Shown here: positions 1-7,717 of the stretch, piece by piece
How the letters are laid out: each line of letters starts with the position of its first letter
Numbering within the stretch: the first letter of the stretch is position 1
Assembly: GCA_027000105.1 (NCBI GenBank)
Contig: JALTOP010000542.1
Span: 1 to 8,939, forward strand
From: Planctomycetaceae bacterium
Lineage (GTDB): Bacteria > Planctomycetota > Planctomycetia > Planctomycetales > Planctomycetaceae
Length of the DNA: 8,939 bases
Direction: 5' to 3'
Program-made: the position numbers and the translations under genes
The notes under the pieces: model-generated
What the model saw: the letters and a program-made list of their open reading frames with translations, nothing else
The model's database searches: none
What the model was told of the DNA's origin: nothing

Positions 1-1782
1 ATCCGTCCCCCTGGCAGCGACCACGCCGTAATCTCCCACAGCGATATAAATCCAACCATCAATCCCCATGCGGATTCCGTTTGTTGTATGATCTGCACCA
101 CGTATTCCGATATATTTGGTGCTGATCCCCTCAATCAAAACGTCTTTTCGATCTGCGACGCCATCGAGATCGTCATCATGAAACAGTACCAACTGCGGCG
201 GTGCCAGTACCCACAATTTTCCCTGATCGTAAATCAAACCGCGTGGATGATCGATCTTGCAGAACTCGTTGATGTGCTCCGCTTTACCATCGCCATCGGC
301 ATCGATACAGCGAATAATTTTGCCGCGGTTCGGTTCTTTCCCAAGCGATCCCATTTCATCCACGCCAACAAAGACTTCACCTGTTGGCGCGCAGGAAAGA
401 CAGACGGGATAATTCACTTCGGGCGGCGTTCCAAACAGACGAACTTCCAACTCGGCAGGGGCTCGCACATCTTTTATCGTAGCGGTATTTGTGGTTTGCT
501 GTGCCTGTTTCGGTAGCTTGGGCAGATCACCCGTGTAAGCTTCAAATTCCCGGAAACTGAACCAGCGACCTTTGTTCGCTCCCAGGAAAGTGATACGCAA
601 ATATCGTGTCTCGGGTGAATCGACCTTGTGTGGCGCGATTCGTTTTGGTTTTTTATTTGTTGAGGCATCGACAATTTTCTTCCATGTTTTTCCATCCGCA
701 GAGGCTTCCACGATATATTTGTAGACGGCTTTACTTTCCCAGTGAATGCGCAACGATTTGACATGCTCCGGGTTTTCCAGATCAACCTGCCACCATTCGT
801 TCTTTTGTGGTCCGTTGGCACAGAAACGCGTATTCAGCTTGCCATCAACCGCGTGGTTGGTCGGATGCCCCTGTTGAAACGACTTCGAACTTGTCTTGCG
901 ACCGAACGCCAGATTTCCTTCCCCGCAACAACTTCCCGCAATCACATTTTCTGCCGCTCGCGAAACCGGGACATTGACAAGCTTGAAAATTTCCTCATTC
1001 GTTTTTTGTGATGTTTTTTTGATTTCCTGATCGGATTTCCCCAATGCCCAGAGCATCCCTCTGGCGAGCATATCCAGATACTTCGGCTCTGCCATCGTTT
1101 CGTTGTAATGCCCGATCGTTGTTGCGAAGACACGCCCCTTGTGGTACTGATTCGTCCAGACGCAGATTTGCGGTTTGCCATCACTTTCCCGCTTGGCCTG
1201 TCCCAAAGCCGTTGCGGTATCCCACAGTTTTATCGAGTGGTACAACTCCCCCTTCGGAGCACGCCACTGTTTGCCAAATCCTTTCATGATCGGGTGGGAA
1301 GGTTTTATGTTATCGACCAGATAGGAATAATGCTTCCCATGCCCGGGCGATTGCATGCCGCAAAACTCGAACCAGCGATCATCCCCCGTCCGGTAACAGT
1401 GCATCGCGCAGTGAATCAGAACCGCGGGCATTCCTTCACGATGCGGTTTAAGGATTTGATCGACCCACTTTTTATCCTTCACTTTCGCAAAACATTCGTT
1501 ATGCACGATGATATCAAAACCGTCTGCCCAGTCTGCGTTTTGGTAAACCGGGATTTTTGAATCGGTCGTTTTTCCTCCCTGCTGCACGATGGTCCATTCG
1601 ACATTGATCCGTGCTGATATTCCTTTGGAAAGAATCAGCTTCTGCCGATCATAATCGTGACAACATCCCCCGGTAATGAGCAGTGCTTTAATAGCAGGTT
1701 CCGCGGCAGTTGCAACCGGGCCGTTATTCGCAAACGTAATACAGAACAGGAAAAACGAAATAAAACAAGAAATTTTCTTCAT
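1..1782 (-). CDS. Secreted ThuA-like / discoidin-like / PVC-type beta-propeller protein (3' end cut by window edge)
   Basis: The frame is open from an ATG at 1782 to the left edge, giving 594 residues with no stop, so the C-terminus is missing. Residues 1-27 look like a signal peptide (KK then a hydrophobic stretch, ending ATA-A before EP). Residues about 31-250 resemble a ThuA-like (trehalose-utilisation, glutamine-amidotransferase-fold) domain: the first strand runs into GGCCHDY at 38-44, followed by IHCAMHCY (123-130) and TTIGHYNE (221-228). Residues about 285-418 resemble an F5/8 type C (discoidin) carbohydrate-binding domain, with AVDGKLNTRF, WWQVDL and RYLRITF. From about 442 a beta-propeller of the planctomycete membrane-bound dehydrogenase type begins. 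It contains Asp-rich loops DADGDG (494-499) and DDDLDG (536-541) that could bind calcium. Family relatives usually continue into HEAT-like repeats and a haem c CxxCH domain, which cannot be seen here. The likely location is the periplasm or outside the cell, with a role in sugar oxidation or degradation (inferred). There is no clear Shine-Dalgarno sequence; the signal peptide supports this start. Confidence 0.9.
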   Translation of the reverse strand, partial: MKKISCFISFFLFCITFANNGPVATAAEPAIKALLITGGCCHDYDRQKLILSKGISARINVEWTIVQQGGKTTDSKIPVYQNADWADGFDIIVHNECFAKVKDKKWVDQILKPHREGMPAVLIHCAMHCYRTGDDRWFEFCGMQSPGHGKHYSYLVDNIKPSHPIMKGFGKQWRAPKGELYHSIKLWDTATALGQAKRESDGKPQICVWTNQYHKGRVFATTIGHYNETMAEPKYLDMLARGMLWALGKSDQEIKKTSQKTNEEIFKLVNVPVSRAAENVIAGSCCGEGNLAFGRKTSSKSFQQGHPTNHAVDGKLNTRFCANGPQKNEWWQVDLENPEHVKSLRIHWESKAVYKYIVEASADGKTWKKIVDASTNKKPKRIAPHKVDSPETRYLRITFLGANKGRWFSFREFEAYTGDLPKLPKQAQQTTNTATIKDVRAPAELEVRLFGTPPEVNYPVCLSCAPTGEVFVGVDEMGSLGKEPNRGKIIRCIDADGDGKAEHINEFCKIDHPRGLIYDQGKLWVLAPPQLVLFHDDDLDGVADRKDVLIEGISTKYIGIRGADHTTNGIRMGIDGWIYIAVGDYGVVAARGTD

Positions 1783-2185
1783 GAATGGATTCCCAAACTG
1801 GATCATTAAAACCGTATTTCTTCCCTGAATAGACCGACACGCTCCGCGCCCAAAACGATCGCCATTCCCGCTGCCAACGACGAGCGAAAGGGCAAACGTA
1901 TCGGAAAAGTCGGCTAACTCGATCAATCAAAACGTCATTGTATATTATGATCCCCTGCCAAACACAGTGAAGGGCTTTTGTGGACCGATACATCTCTTTT
2001 GTTTCTTGAATTGTGAAATATTATACTGTTTTTCCCATTTCTTTTTAGCAGAATAGATCATTCTGTCGTATCATGTGCGTTCGGGAACCTGCCTGGCGTC
2101 CAATCAATTCGGGGCGGGTGACCGGATGGGTAGCGGCATTAGGGGCAATCAGTTCTGAAAGTTGGATGTCGAGCTTGCTCCCGTT

Positions 2186-2213
2186 GTCTGTTTATCGGAG
2201 TCTGTCTATCGGG
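2186..2213. repeat. Imperfect 14-bp tandem duplication
   Basis: GTCTGTTTATCGGA (2186-2199) is followed directly by GTCTGTCTATCGGG (2200-2213), matching at 12 of 14 positions. It lies about 220 bp upstream of the cysteine-rich protein gene. It could be a regulator site pair or simple slippage; no function can be assigned. Confidence 0.6.
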
Positions 2214-2342
2214 ATGGGCCATGGCCGTACTTGTGTACAACTGACGGTTATAGTTTGCGAACGGCTCGAAAACTTTTGAAAAATATTCAGTGTGGTTACA
2301 GCGCTCAGAATAAACCAGCCGCACTGGGTTGTTCAGTCGCGT

Positions 2343-2360
2343 GATCCATTCGATCCATTC
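2343..2360. repeat. Perfect 9-bp tandem duplication GATCCATTC
   Basis: GATCCATTC occurs at 2343-2351 and again at 2352-2360, directly abutting. It sits about 70-90 bp before the start codon at 2433, in the zone where a promoter or operator would be expected. It may be a binding-site pair or chance slippage. Confidence 0.6.
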
Positions 2361-2421
2361 CGGTTTGTTGTCGTAATTTTCGCTATCATTTTCGCAGGAC
2401 GCAATCAATCATCACTAGAAC

Positions 2422-2426
2422 AGGAG
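2422..2426 (+). promoter_or_regulatory. Ribosome binding site AGGAG for the cysteine-rich protein gene
   Basis: AGGAG at 2422-2426 stands 6 nt before the in-frame ATG at 2433. It decides the start: the frame stays open upstream to about 2292, but no comparable site precedes those earlier starts. The nearer ATG at 2428 is in another frame. Confidence 0.75.
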
Positions 2427-2432
2427 AATGAA

Positions 2433-3095
2433 ATGAGTCGGGAAATAGATGCTTTCGAAGAAGCCCCCAACATGGTCCCTGGTGAAGTTGAAGATGCCGA
2501 ACAGTTTGATCCGGCCAGTGGTCCTGTCCAGCAGAATGGCACAAAGGCAAAACTTTCCTTTGTTCTTGCAGGTCTGCTTTTTGCCGGTGGTTGGGGCTAT
2601 GCCAACAAAGAGGATTTCAAAGATGCCCTGGGGATACAGCCGGCTGCGAATCTCTCGGCCTCAACATATGATGGCACCGAGATGATGCACGGTTGCTGTC
2701 CCGATATGATGGCGGCGATGGTCTCAGAACAAACGGCTTGCCCAGCGGGAAGTACCTGCCCACTCCCCACGGAAAGTGGTTGCGTCGCCGCGAAAGGAAT
2801 GTGCTGCGAAGATGGGCGCAAAAATGCGATGGCAGCCGCGTTGCTGAAAGGTACTCAGAACGAGAACGCTGAGGAAACCAAGGCTGCAATTTCCCCGCCG
2901 GAACAGGAAAGCGAACGGAAAAACGGCGTCTCTCAACCAGAAGGCACTGCTGAAACCGCCCAAACGCCCGAACAGCAACAGGAAGTTTCGCCAAAGACGA
3001 AACAGCCAAAGGCAGAACAACAGTCGAAAAAAGAAACCTCTGCCGATGCTTCAAAGCGAACGGCAGATGAAAAAGCAGTAGACAAGAAACCGTAA
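2433..3095 (+). CDS. Single-pass membrane protein with cysteine-rich segment and charged tail, function unknown
   Basis: The product is 220 residues and I do not recognise the family. Residues 1-37 are acidic and Pro-rich, with no signal-peptide character. Residues about 39-57 form one hydrophobic segment (LSFVLAGLLFAGGWGYA), likely a membrane anchor. Residues 84-128 hold seven cysteines: CC at 88-89, single Cys at 103, 109 and 117, and CC at 124-125. They lie among Met, Pro and Gly, with motifs HGCCPDMM and GMCCEDG. The rest, from about 135, is rich in Glu, Lys, Gln, Ser and Ala and is probably disordered. Paired cysteines with nearby His and Met suggest metal binding or disulfides, but this is inference. 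The gene stands alone: divergent from the ThuA-type gene and convergent with the ferredoxin-type gene 194 bp away. A good AGGAG site fixes the start. It is very probably a real gene; its function is unassigned. Confidence 0.8.
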   Translation: MSREIDAFEEAPNMVPGEVEDAEQFDPASGPVQQNGTKAKLSFVLAGLLFAGGWGYANKEDFKDALGIQPAANLSASTYDGTEMMHGCCPDMMAAMVSEQTACPAGSTCPLPTESGCVAAKGMCCEDGRKNAMAAALLKGTQNENAEETKAAISPPEQESERKNGVSQPEGTAETAQTPEQQQEVSPKTKQPKAEQQSKKETSADASKRTADEKAVDKKP

Positions 3096-3159
3096 CCTGA
3101 CCTGTAACCCGACTCTGACAACAGACTGTCACTGGCAGATTGCCGCGTCCTCCAGCTAT

Positions 3160-3198
3160 CGATTGGGGGCGCTGCAATCGTTTGTGTCGCGGTGCGAC
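3160..3198. terminator. Possible terminator hairpins between convergent genes
   Basis: Two small stem-loops lie in the gap between two converging genes. The first is CGATTG (3160-3165), a 9-nt loop, then CAATCG (3175-3180), followed by TTTGTGT. The second is GTCGC (3186-3190), loop GGT, then GCGAC (3194-3198). Neither has a strong U-run, so an intrinsic terminator is only possible. Confidence 0.3.
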
Positions 3199-3251
3199 GT
3201 ACCGGGGGAAGTGGGTTGCCCTCCAGATCTGTAAAACAGGTTGGTGCGGCT

Positions 3252-3289
3252 TTTACTGTTCACGCATCTGCTGTTGGCGGGTTTACTGT

Positions 3290-3293
<4 letters not shown>
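3252..3293. repeat. 12-bp direct repeat TTTACTGTTCAC at the end of the ferredoxin-type gene
   Basis: TTTACTGTTCAC occurs at 3252-3263 and 3282-3293, 30 bp apart start to start. The right copy overlaps the stop codon of the ferredoxin-type gene (3290-3292), and the left copy lies just beyond it. This looks like a small local duplication; no function is evident. Confidence 0.55.
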
Positions 3294-4348
<1,055 letters not shown>

Positions 4349-4521
4349 TATGCAAGGATGTCCATTTTAACCATCGGGTCTGAATCGTGTGCAATCAACG
4401 GAATCTCTACCAGATTACGCGGATTTCCCGGGTAAATCTACTCTTGTTCGGGATCGGAAGAAGTTTCTTTGAAAATGAATAAAACGCCCACATGCACCTC
4501 GCACCAGAGAGAAATCCGACT

Positions 4522-4560
4522 TGAAAATTCATCCTGAAAATTCAATCTGAAAACTCAGCC
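4522..4560. repeat. Tandem array A: three 13-bp units
   Basis: The three abutting units are TGAAAATTCATCC (4522-4534), TGAAAATTCAATC (4535-4547) and TGAAAACTCAGCC (4548-4560). TGAAAA-TCA is common to all three. The array lies about 175-210 bp upstream of the ferredoxin-type start codon. The units have diverged from each other, unlike those of array B. Confidence 0.75.
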
Positions 4561-4699
4561 TGGCAAAACCGAGGGACTCTCGTCTGTTTGTTGCAGTTTT
4601 GCCCGGGTGTTGTCCCCGGGGATCGCCGCATCGTTCATCGAACAGGATTATAGGCATGATTACAGCAAATCACGATGGAGAATTTCCCCAATTGATTCA

Positions 4700-4788
4700 G
4701 AATCGACCATGAATCAAGACCATGAATCAAGACCATGAATCAAGACCATGAATCAAGACCATGAATCAAGACCATGAATCAACACCAT
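4700..4788. repeat. Tandem array B: 13-bp unit GAATCAAGACCAT, about seven copies
   Basis: Five perfect copies of GAATCAAGACCAT run from 4711 to 4775. On the left is a shortened 11-bp copy, GAATCGACCAT (4700-4710); on the right is a one-mismatch copy, GAATCAACACCAT (4776-4788). The perfect core with decayed edges suggests recent expansion by slippage. Because 13 is not a multiple of 3, the plus-strand frame through it reaches a stop after three units, so it is not a coding repeat. It has no spacers, so it is not a CRISPR array. It may be a variable-number tandem repeat or an array of protein binding sites. Confidence 0.92.
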
Positions 4789-4857
4789 GGGCTGCTGCAC
4801 GTTATGGGTTACTGCACTTTTCTGCGAACAGCTCACGCAACAGGAAGCGTTACGAGG

Positions 4858-4884
4858 ATACCGTTACTATGTGAATACCGTTAC
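4858..4884. repeat. Spaced 10-bp direct repeat ATACCGTTAC
   Basis: ATACCGTTAC occurs at 4858-4867 and 4875-4884, 17 bp apart start to start. It lies just downstream of the polysaccharide export gene's stop. It could be a regulator half-site pair or remnant repeat; no function is assigned. Confidence 0.5.
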
Positions 4885-4960
4885 CTGGAAACAGTGAGAC
4901 TGTTCCTGTCAAGGGTAGCAACTGGATCGGAATCCGTATTTCCCAATTTTCGGGAGACGA

Positions 4961-7027
4961 TCAGTTTCCACCGTTGCCGCCGAATTGGGTAAAGGCGATT
5001 CCAAGCAAAGCCGAACTGAGGATATTTCGTTCGATGAATGCGCCAATTGCTTCATGAGGCTTGTACCGCAACATGACCAGATCGCCCGGTTGAATCAGGA
5101 CACGTTCGGATGGATCGGTCAGGGCACGGTAAAGATCAACCTTGATCGGCACCTGGGCTCCGTTGGGCATGCGTCTTAAAATGATGACACTGCTTGCACT
5201 GATTGTAACATCGCCATTGAGAGCAGAAGTCCCTCCTATCTGATTGCCGATGCTTTGTTGTTGACGTGCCCCTTGAGCCAGCGAGATCGCTCCGAGTACA
5301 TCAAGATCGTAATCTCGCGGAAGTGTAAATTGTCCTCCACCAAGCAAACCACCTGTGTAGAAGATTTCCGTATCACGAGATTCGATAAACACGATATCGC
5401 CATCCTGTAGAATAATGTCTTCCGGTCGAATATGGGGCTGCTCTCCCGGTTTGAGTCGAATAGGAATCTTGATCACCTTATGATTGTTGATTGTGGGATC
5501 CCGGTCGAAATTGTCTATCCCCAAATCCACTTGCGACCAAAACTGTTCGAGATCGGTTGACGGAGCAGATGCGCTCCCGGAAGACATGTTGAAATTCGTG
5601 ATAGGGGTGTTCCCCCAGGCATTGTTGACGGGAGCATTCATCGGAGTATTTCCGTTTGGAATTGCCGGGGCGTTCATCGATGGAGCGTTCATCGGTGCCC
5701 CGTACCCGTTGAATGAGTTGTCCCATTGAGGGTGCTCAACGTAAGGTTGCTGAAGATAGGGTTGGGTCTCTCCCGAGTGTTGGAAGTTGCTGGCGGAAGC
5801 CGGTTCAATTGTCACCTCTCGTTGCAAAGTAAGTGGCTCTGACACAACTTCCTCGCCGGTCGGCTCCATACCGGCACGCAGTTCAGCCAGAGGATCGGGA
5901 TTCCCGAAGTTGCTGGCAGTGACCGGTTCGATGGTGAATCGATTTGCCTGTTCGTACCGCGGAACAACGGGCTGTTGTCCATTGGAGTAAACCGGACTCT
6001 GGAACTGATTGTTATTTGCCCTGGCAGGCAGCGGCGTAGTTCCAGGCAAAGGCGTGGTTGTATTGTAGGCACTTACCTGCTCAACAGGAGAACTGTAAGG
6101 AGGGCCAGAACCATAAACGAAACCGTTATTTATCTGGGGGTAATTTGCCTGGCGATGATAGCCGACCAGGTGCATGTTTGGATTGGCCGGATTGTTATGG
6201 TTGACAGAAGAAAATTGGTTCCCCGCCGATGGTGGTAGTTGTGGCGGTTGCGGCTGAGGGATTGCCGGTGTTGGCGCGAACGAGGGAGCGCCGGTCGGTC
6301 TGGAGGAGGCGGGATCAAGATGTTCACGGCGAATGACGTAGATCGTGTTTTCCGCATCGAGTCCGGGGAGACCGCCTGTTTGTGCCAGCGCGTGCAAAAC
6401 ATCGTTCTTGTAAACAGGAAGATGAACAACCTGGCCATTTCCCCGTTTTGTCTGTCCCAGATTGACCGAAAGACCCTGCGAAAACTGGGTTCCCCCGGGG
6501 CCACCTGTTTCCTGCCTCAGAACAAGTACGCGCATTTCCCGAGGTCGTTGCAATGAAACGATAATCGTATCAGCGTCTTTTTTCAGAATTTTTCTCTCGG
6601 TGGTGTAAATTTGGCGAAGACGTTCTTCCACCTGCCTGATCGTCATCCCGCGAACATTGACACTGCCAATCATTGGAAGTGAGAGTGTGCCATCATCCCT
6701 TACCGTCATGGGATAACCGATCGACGGTGCAATGTCCGGCGTCGTAGGATTGTTGACCGGCAATGCCTCGCCGACATTTCCCAGAACTCCCTCGATAAAA
6801 ATGCCGAGCACGTCCTGAGCATCGACAAGATGTTGTCGCGGCGGTTTCTGTGCCAGCAGGGACAGATCAATTGTCGATTCATTACTGCGACTCTGCGCCC
6901 GCAATTCCGGTGCCAGGTATCGCGCAGGTACTCCATCGATCGGACGAAATGCAGCGCACCCACTGGCAAATCCTGCCGTAGCAAGGAGAAGAAGTCTCAG
7001 AATTCGTGTAGCCGTCAAAAGTTTCAT
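4961..7027 (-). CDS. Polysaccharide export lipoprotein (Wza-like, Poly_export plus SLBB domains) with long disordered insert
   Basis: The 688-residue product is a probable outer-membrane polysaccharide export channel. Residues 1-24 are a lipoprotein signal (MKLL, a hydrophobic stretch, then A-S-G-C24). A Poly_export domain spans about 65-160, with VRDDGTLSLPMIG (109-121) and the following helix TIRQVEERLRQIY. A first SLBB-like domain begins at about 164 and contains NDVLHALAQTGGLPGLDAENTIYVIRR. It is then interrupted at about 236-515 by a Pro/Asn/Gln/Ser-rich stretch and resumes at about 518-548 (IKIPIRLKPG, LQDGDIVFIE). A second SLBB domain follows at about 553-656 (FYTGG to IQPGDLVMLRY). 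A C-terminal segment (residues 658-680) could form the membrane-crossing helix known in Wza. The insert holds two TIEP-xx-ASNF repeats (365-374 and 406-415) and several MNAP repeats (446-466). The frame extends upstream to a TTG at 7102, but the ATG at 7027 puts the lipoprotein signal at the N-terminus. AAGGG stands about 12 nt before it. It probably forms an operon with the lipoprotein gene 75 bp upstream. Confidence 0.93.
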   Translation of the reverse strand: MKLLTATRILRLLLLATAGFASGCAAFRPIDGVPARYLAPELRAQSRSNESTIDLSLLAQKPPRQHLVDAQDVLGIFIEGVLGNVGEALPVNNPTTPDIAPSIGYPMTVRDDGTLSLPMIGSVNVRGMTIRQVEERLRQIYTTERKILKKDADTIIVSLQRPREMRVLVLRQETGGPGGTQFSQGLSVNLGQTKRGNGQVVHLPVYKNDVLHALAQTGGLPGLDAENTIYVIRREHLDPASSRPTGAPSFAPTPAIPQPQPPQLPPSAGNQFSSVNHNNPANPNMHLVGYHRQANYPQINNGFVYGSGPPYSSPVEQVSAYNTTTPLPGTTPLPARANNNQFQSPVYSNGQQPVVPRYEQANRFTIEPVTASNFGNPDPLAELRAGMEPTGEEVVSEPLTLQREVTIEPASASNFQHSGETQPYLQQPYVEHPQWDNSFNGYGAPMNAPSMNAPAIPNGNTPMNAPVNNAWGNTPITNFNMSSGSASAPSTDLEQFWSQVDLGIDNFDRDPTINNHKVIKIPIRLKPGEQPHIRPEDIILQDGDIVFIESRDTEIFYTGGLLGGGQFTLPRDYDLDVLGAISLAQGARQQQSIGNQIGGTSALNGDVTISASSVIILRRMPNGAQVPIKVDLYRALTDPSERVLIQPGDLVMLRYKPHEAIGAFIERNILSSALLGIAFTQFGGNGGN

Positions 7028-7102
7028 GACGTCTGGATACCCTTGAGTAATATGATGGTGTGCGTTCAATTTCAAACCGGTTATCTTCGTTCGACAGCGC
7101 AA

Positions 7103-7717
7103 TCAATACTGACCGTGATTACCGTCGGGGCTGCACTCGCAGTTGGAAACCTGGCTGGAAGTATGATTATATCCGTATCTGGGGTCCGGATTCTGAAACG
7201 CCTCATGAGAAGTCGGCACGGTTACCTGTTCATCGGCGATCCGATATCCGGATTGCGAAAGAGCCGCCCGGTATCCTGCAAACCACTGGTCTGCCCTCAT
7301 ATGCCCCTTGATAGATCGATTATGAGCTTTCCAGTATTTCGGGGGAGCGACAGCCGGAATCAAGCCGCGACTTCCCAATGCGAGGTCTTCATAAGCCTGA
7401 ATGTAGCCCTGTCGAAAATCGTTATTGTTCGCACACTGCTTTGCTTCCATCTTCGCCAGTGAATGAATTGCACATTTGCGGGCCGCTCGCTTTGTCAGGA
7501 AGTCGTCGATAAGGGGAATGTAGCGGCCGTGCGACCAATACCACATTGGCGGTCTGCAATATCCCGAACCATCACAGGAACCCGGCTCGCCACAGGATGA
7601 ACAGGAAACCGATGCGTGACCGGCAACCACCGGCTGACGGTTCCCGCCCGTTGTACATCCGCTGATCAGCAGAACAATTCCTGCAAGTCCCAGCAAATTG
7701 ATGTGAACTGGTTTCAC
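7103..7717 (-). CDS. Small lipoprotein upstream of the polysaccharide export gene, function unknown
   Basis: The 204-residue product starts at a GTG (7717). A strong AGGAGGAGG lies at 7722-7730, and a lipoprotein signal follows at once (VKPVHINLLG, hydrophobic, L-I-S-G-C21). This start is much better supported than the longer reading from 7816. After Cys21 comes a Ser/Gly/Cys-rich stretch with C39-x2-C42-x5-C48-x5-C54. Residues about 58-165 look like one folded, conserved-type domain, including DFLTKRAARKCA, FRQGYIQAYEDLA (101-113), PPKYWKAHNR (125-134) and ADQWFAGYRAAL (142-153). The two GY-x2-A/G elements may be a weak internal repeat. I do not recognise a named family, though the arrangement resembles uncharacterised planctomycete proteins as I recall them. 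It ends 75 bp before the export gene on the same strand, suggesting cotranscription and an accessory role in polysaccharide export or its anchoring (inferred). Confidence 0.87.
   Translation of the reverse strand: MKPVHINLLGLAGIVLLISGCTTGGNRQPVVAGHASVSCSSCGEPGSCDGSGYCRPPMWYWSHGRYIPLIDDFLTKRAARKCAIHSLAKMEAKQCANNNDFRQGYIQAYEDLALGSRGLIPAVAPPKYWKAHNRSIKGHMRADQWFAGYRAALSQSGYRIADEQVTVPTSHEAFQNPDPRYGYNHTSSQVSNCECSPDGNHGQY

Larger units (their letters stand above)
1783..2432. other. Divergent intergenic region, about 650 bp
   Basis: This stretch lies between the ThuA-type gene (leftward) and the cysteine-rich membrane protein gene (rightward), so it should hold both promoters. I see no convincing gene: the short open frames on both strands lack ribosome binding sites and recognisable protein character. 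It contains two small direct repeats, listed separately. No promoter could be assigned with confidence. A TATCAT near 2384-2389 is a possible -10 for the rightward gene, but no well-spaced -35 accompanies it. Confidence 0.6.
4349..4960. other. Gene-free region with 13-bp repeat arrays, about 610 bp
   Basis: This region lies upstream of the ferredoxin-type gene and downstream of the polysaccharide export gene, both on the minus strand. It should hold the promoter of the first and the terminator of the second. I find no supported gene. It contains two tandem arrays with the same 13-bp period, a spaced 10-bp repeat, and a GC-rich inverted repeat: CCCGGG at 4602-4607 and again at 4615-4620 with a 7-nt loop. 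That hairpin has no U-run on either strand, so I do not call it a terminator. Confidence 0.65.

Noticed and set aside
2292..2432. Upstream extension of the cysteine-rich protein gene to 2292
   Set aside because: AGGAG stands 6 nt before the ATG at 2433, and the extra residues have no protein-like character.
2617..3177. 186-codon minus-strand ORF opposite the cysteine-rich gene
   Set aside because: It is a mirror frame of a well-supported plus-strand gene with a good ribosome binding site, and it shows no coherent domain.
4602..4620. GC-rich hairpin CCCGGG / CCCGGG as an intrinsic terminator
   Set aside because: The stem is only 6 bp and no T-run follows on either strand.
4700..4788. CRISPR array
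   Set aside because: The 13-bp units abut with no spacers, are too short for CRISPR repeats, and no cas gene is present.
4774..4992. 72-codon plus-strand ORF starting in the repeat array
   Set aside because: It starts inside the tandem repeat, overlaps the end of the export gene on the other strand, and has no ribosome binding site or recognisable domain.
7028..7102. Upstream extension of the export protein to a TTG at 7102
   Set aside because: It would bury the lipoprotein signal 25 residues inside the protein. The ATG at 7027 gives a proper signal peptide and lipobox.
6830..7462. 210-codon plus-strand ORF across the two lipoprotein genes
   Set aside because: It lies antisense over two clearly coding genes and their intergenic gap and has no recognisable motif.
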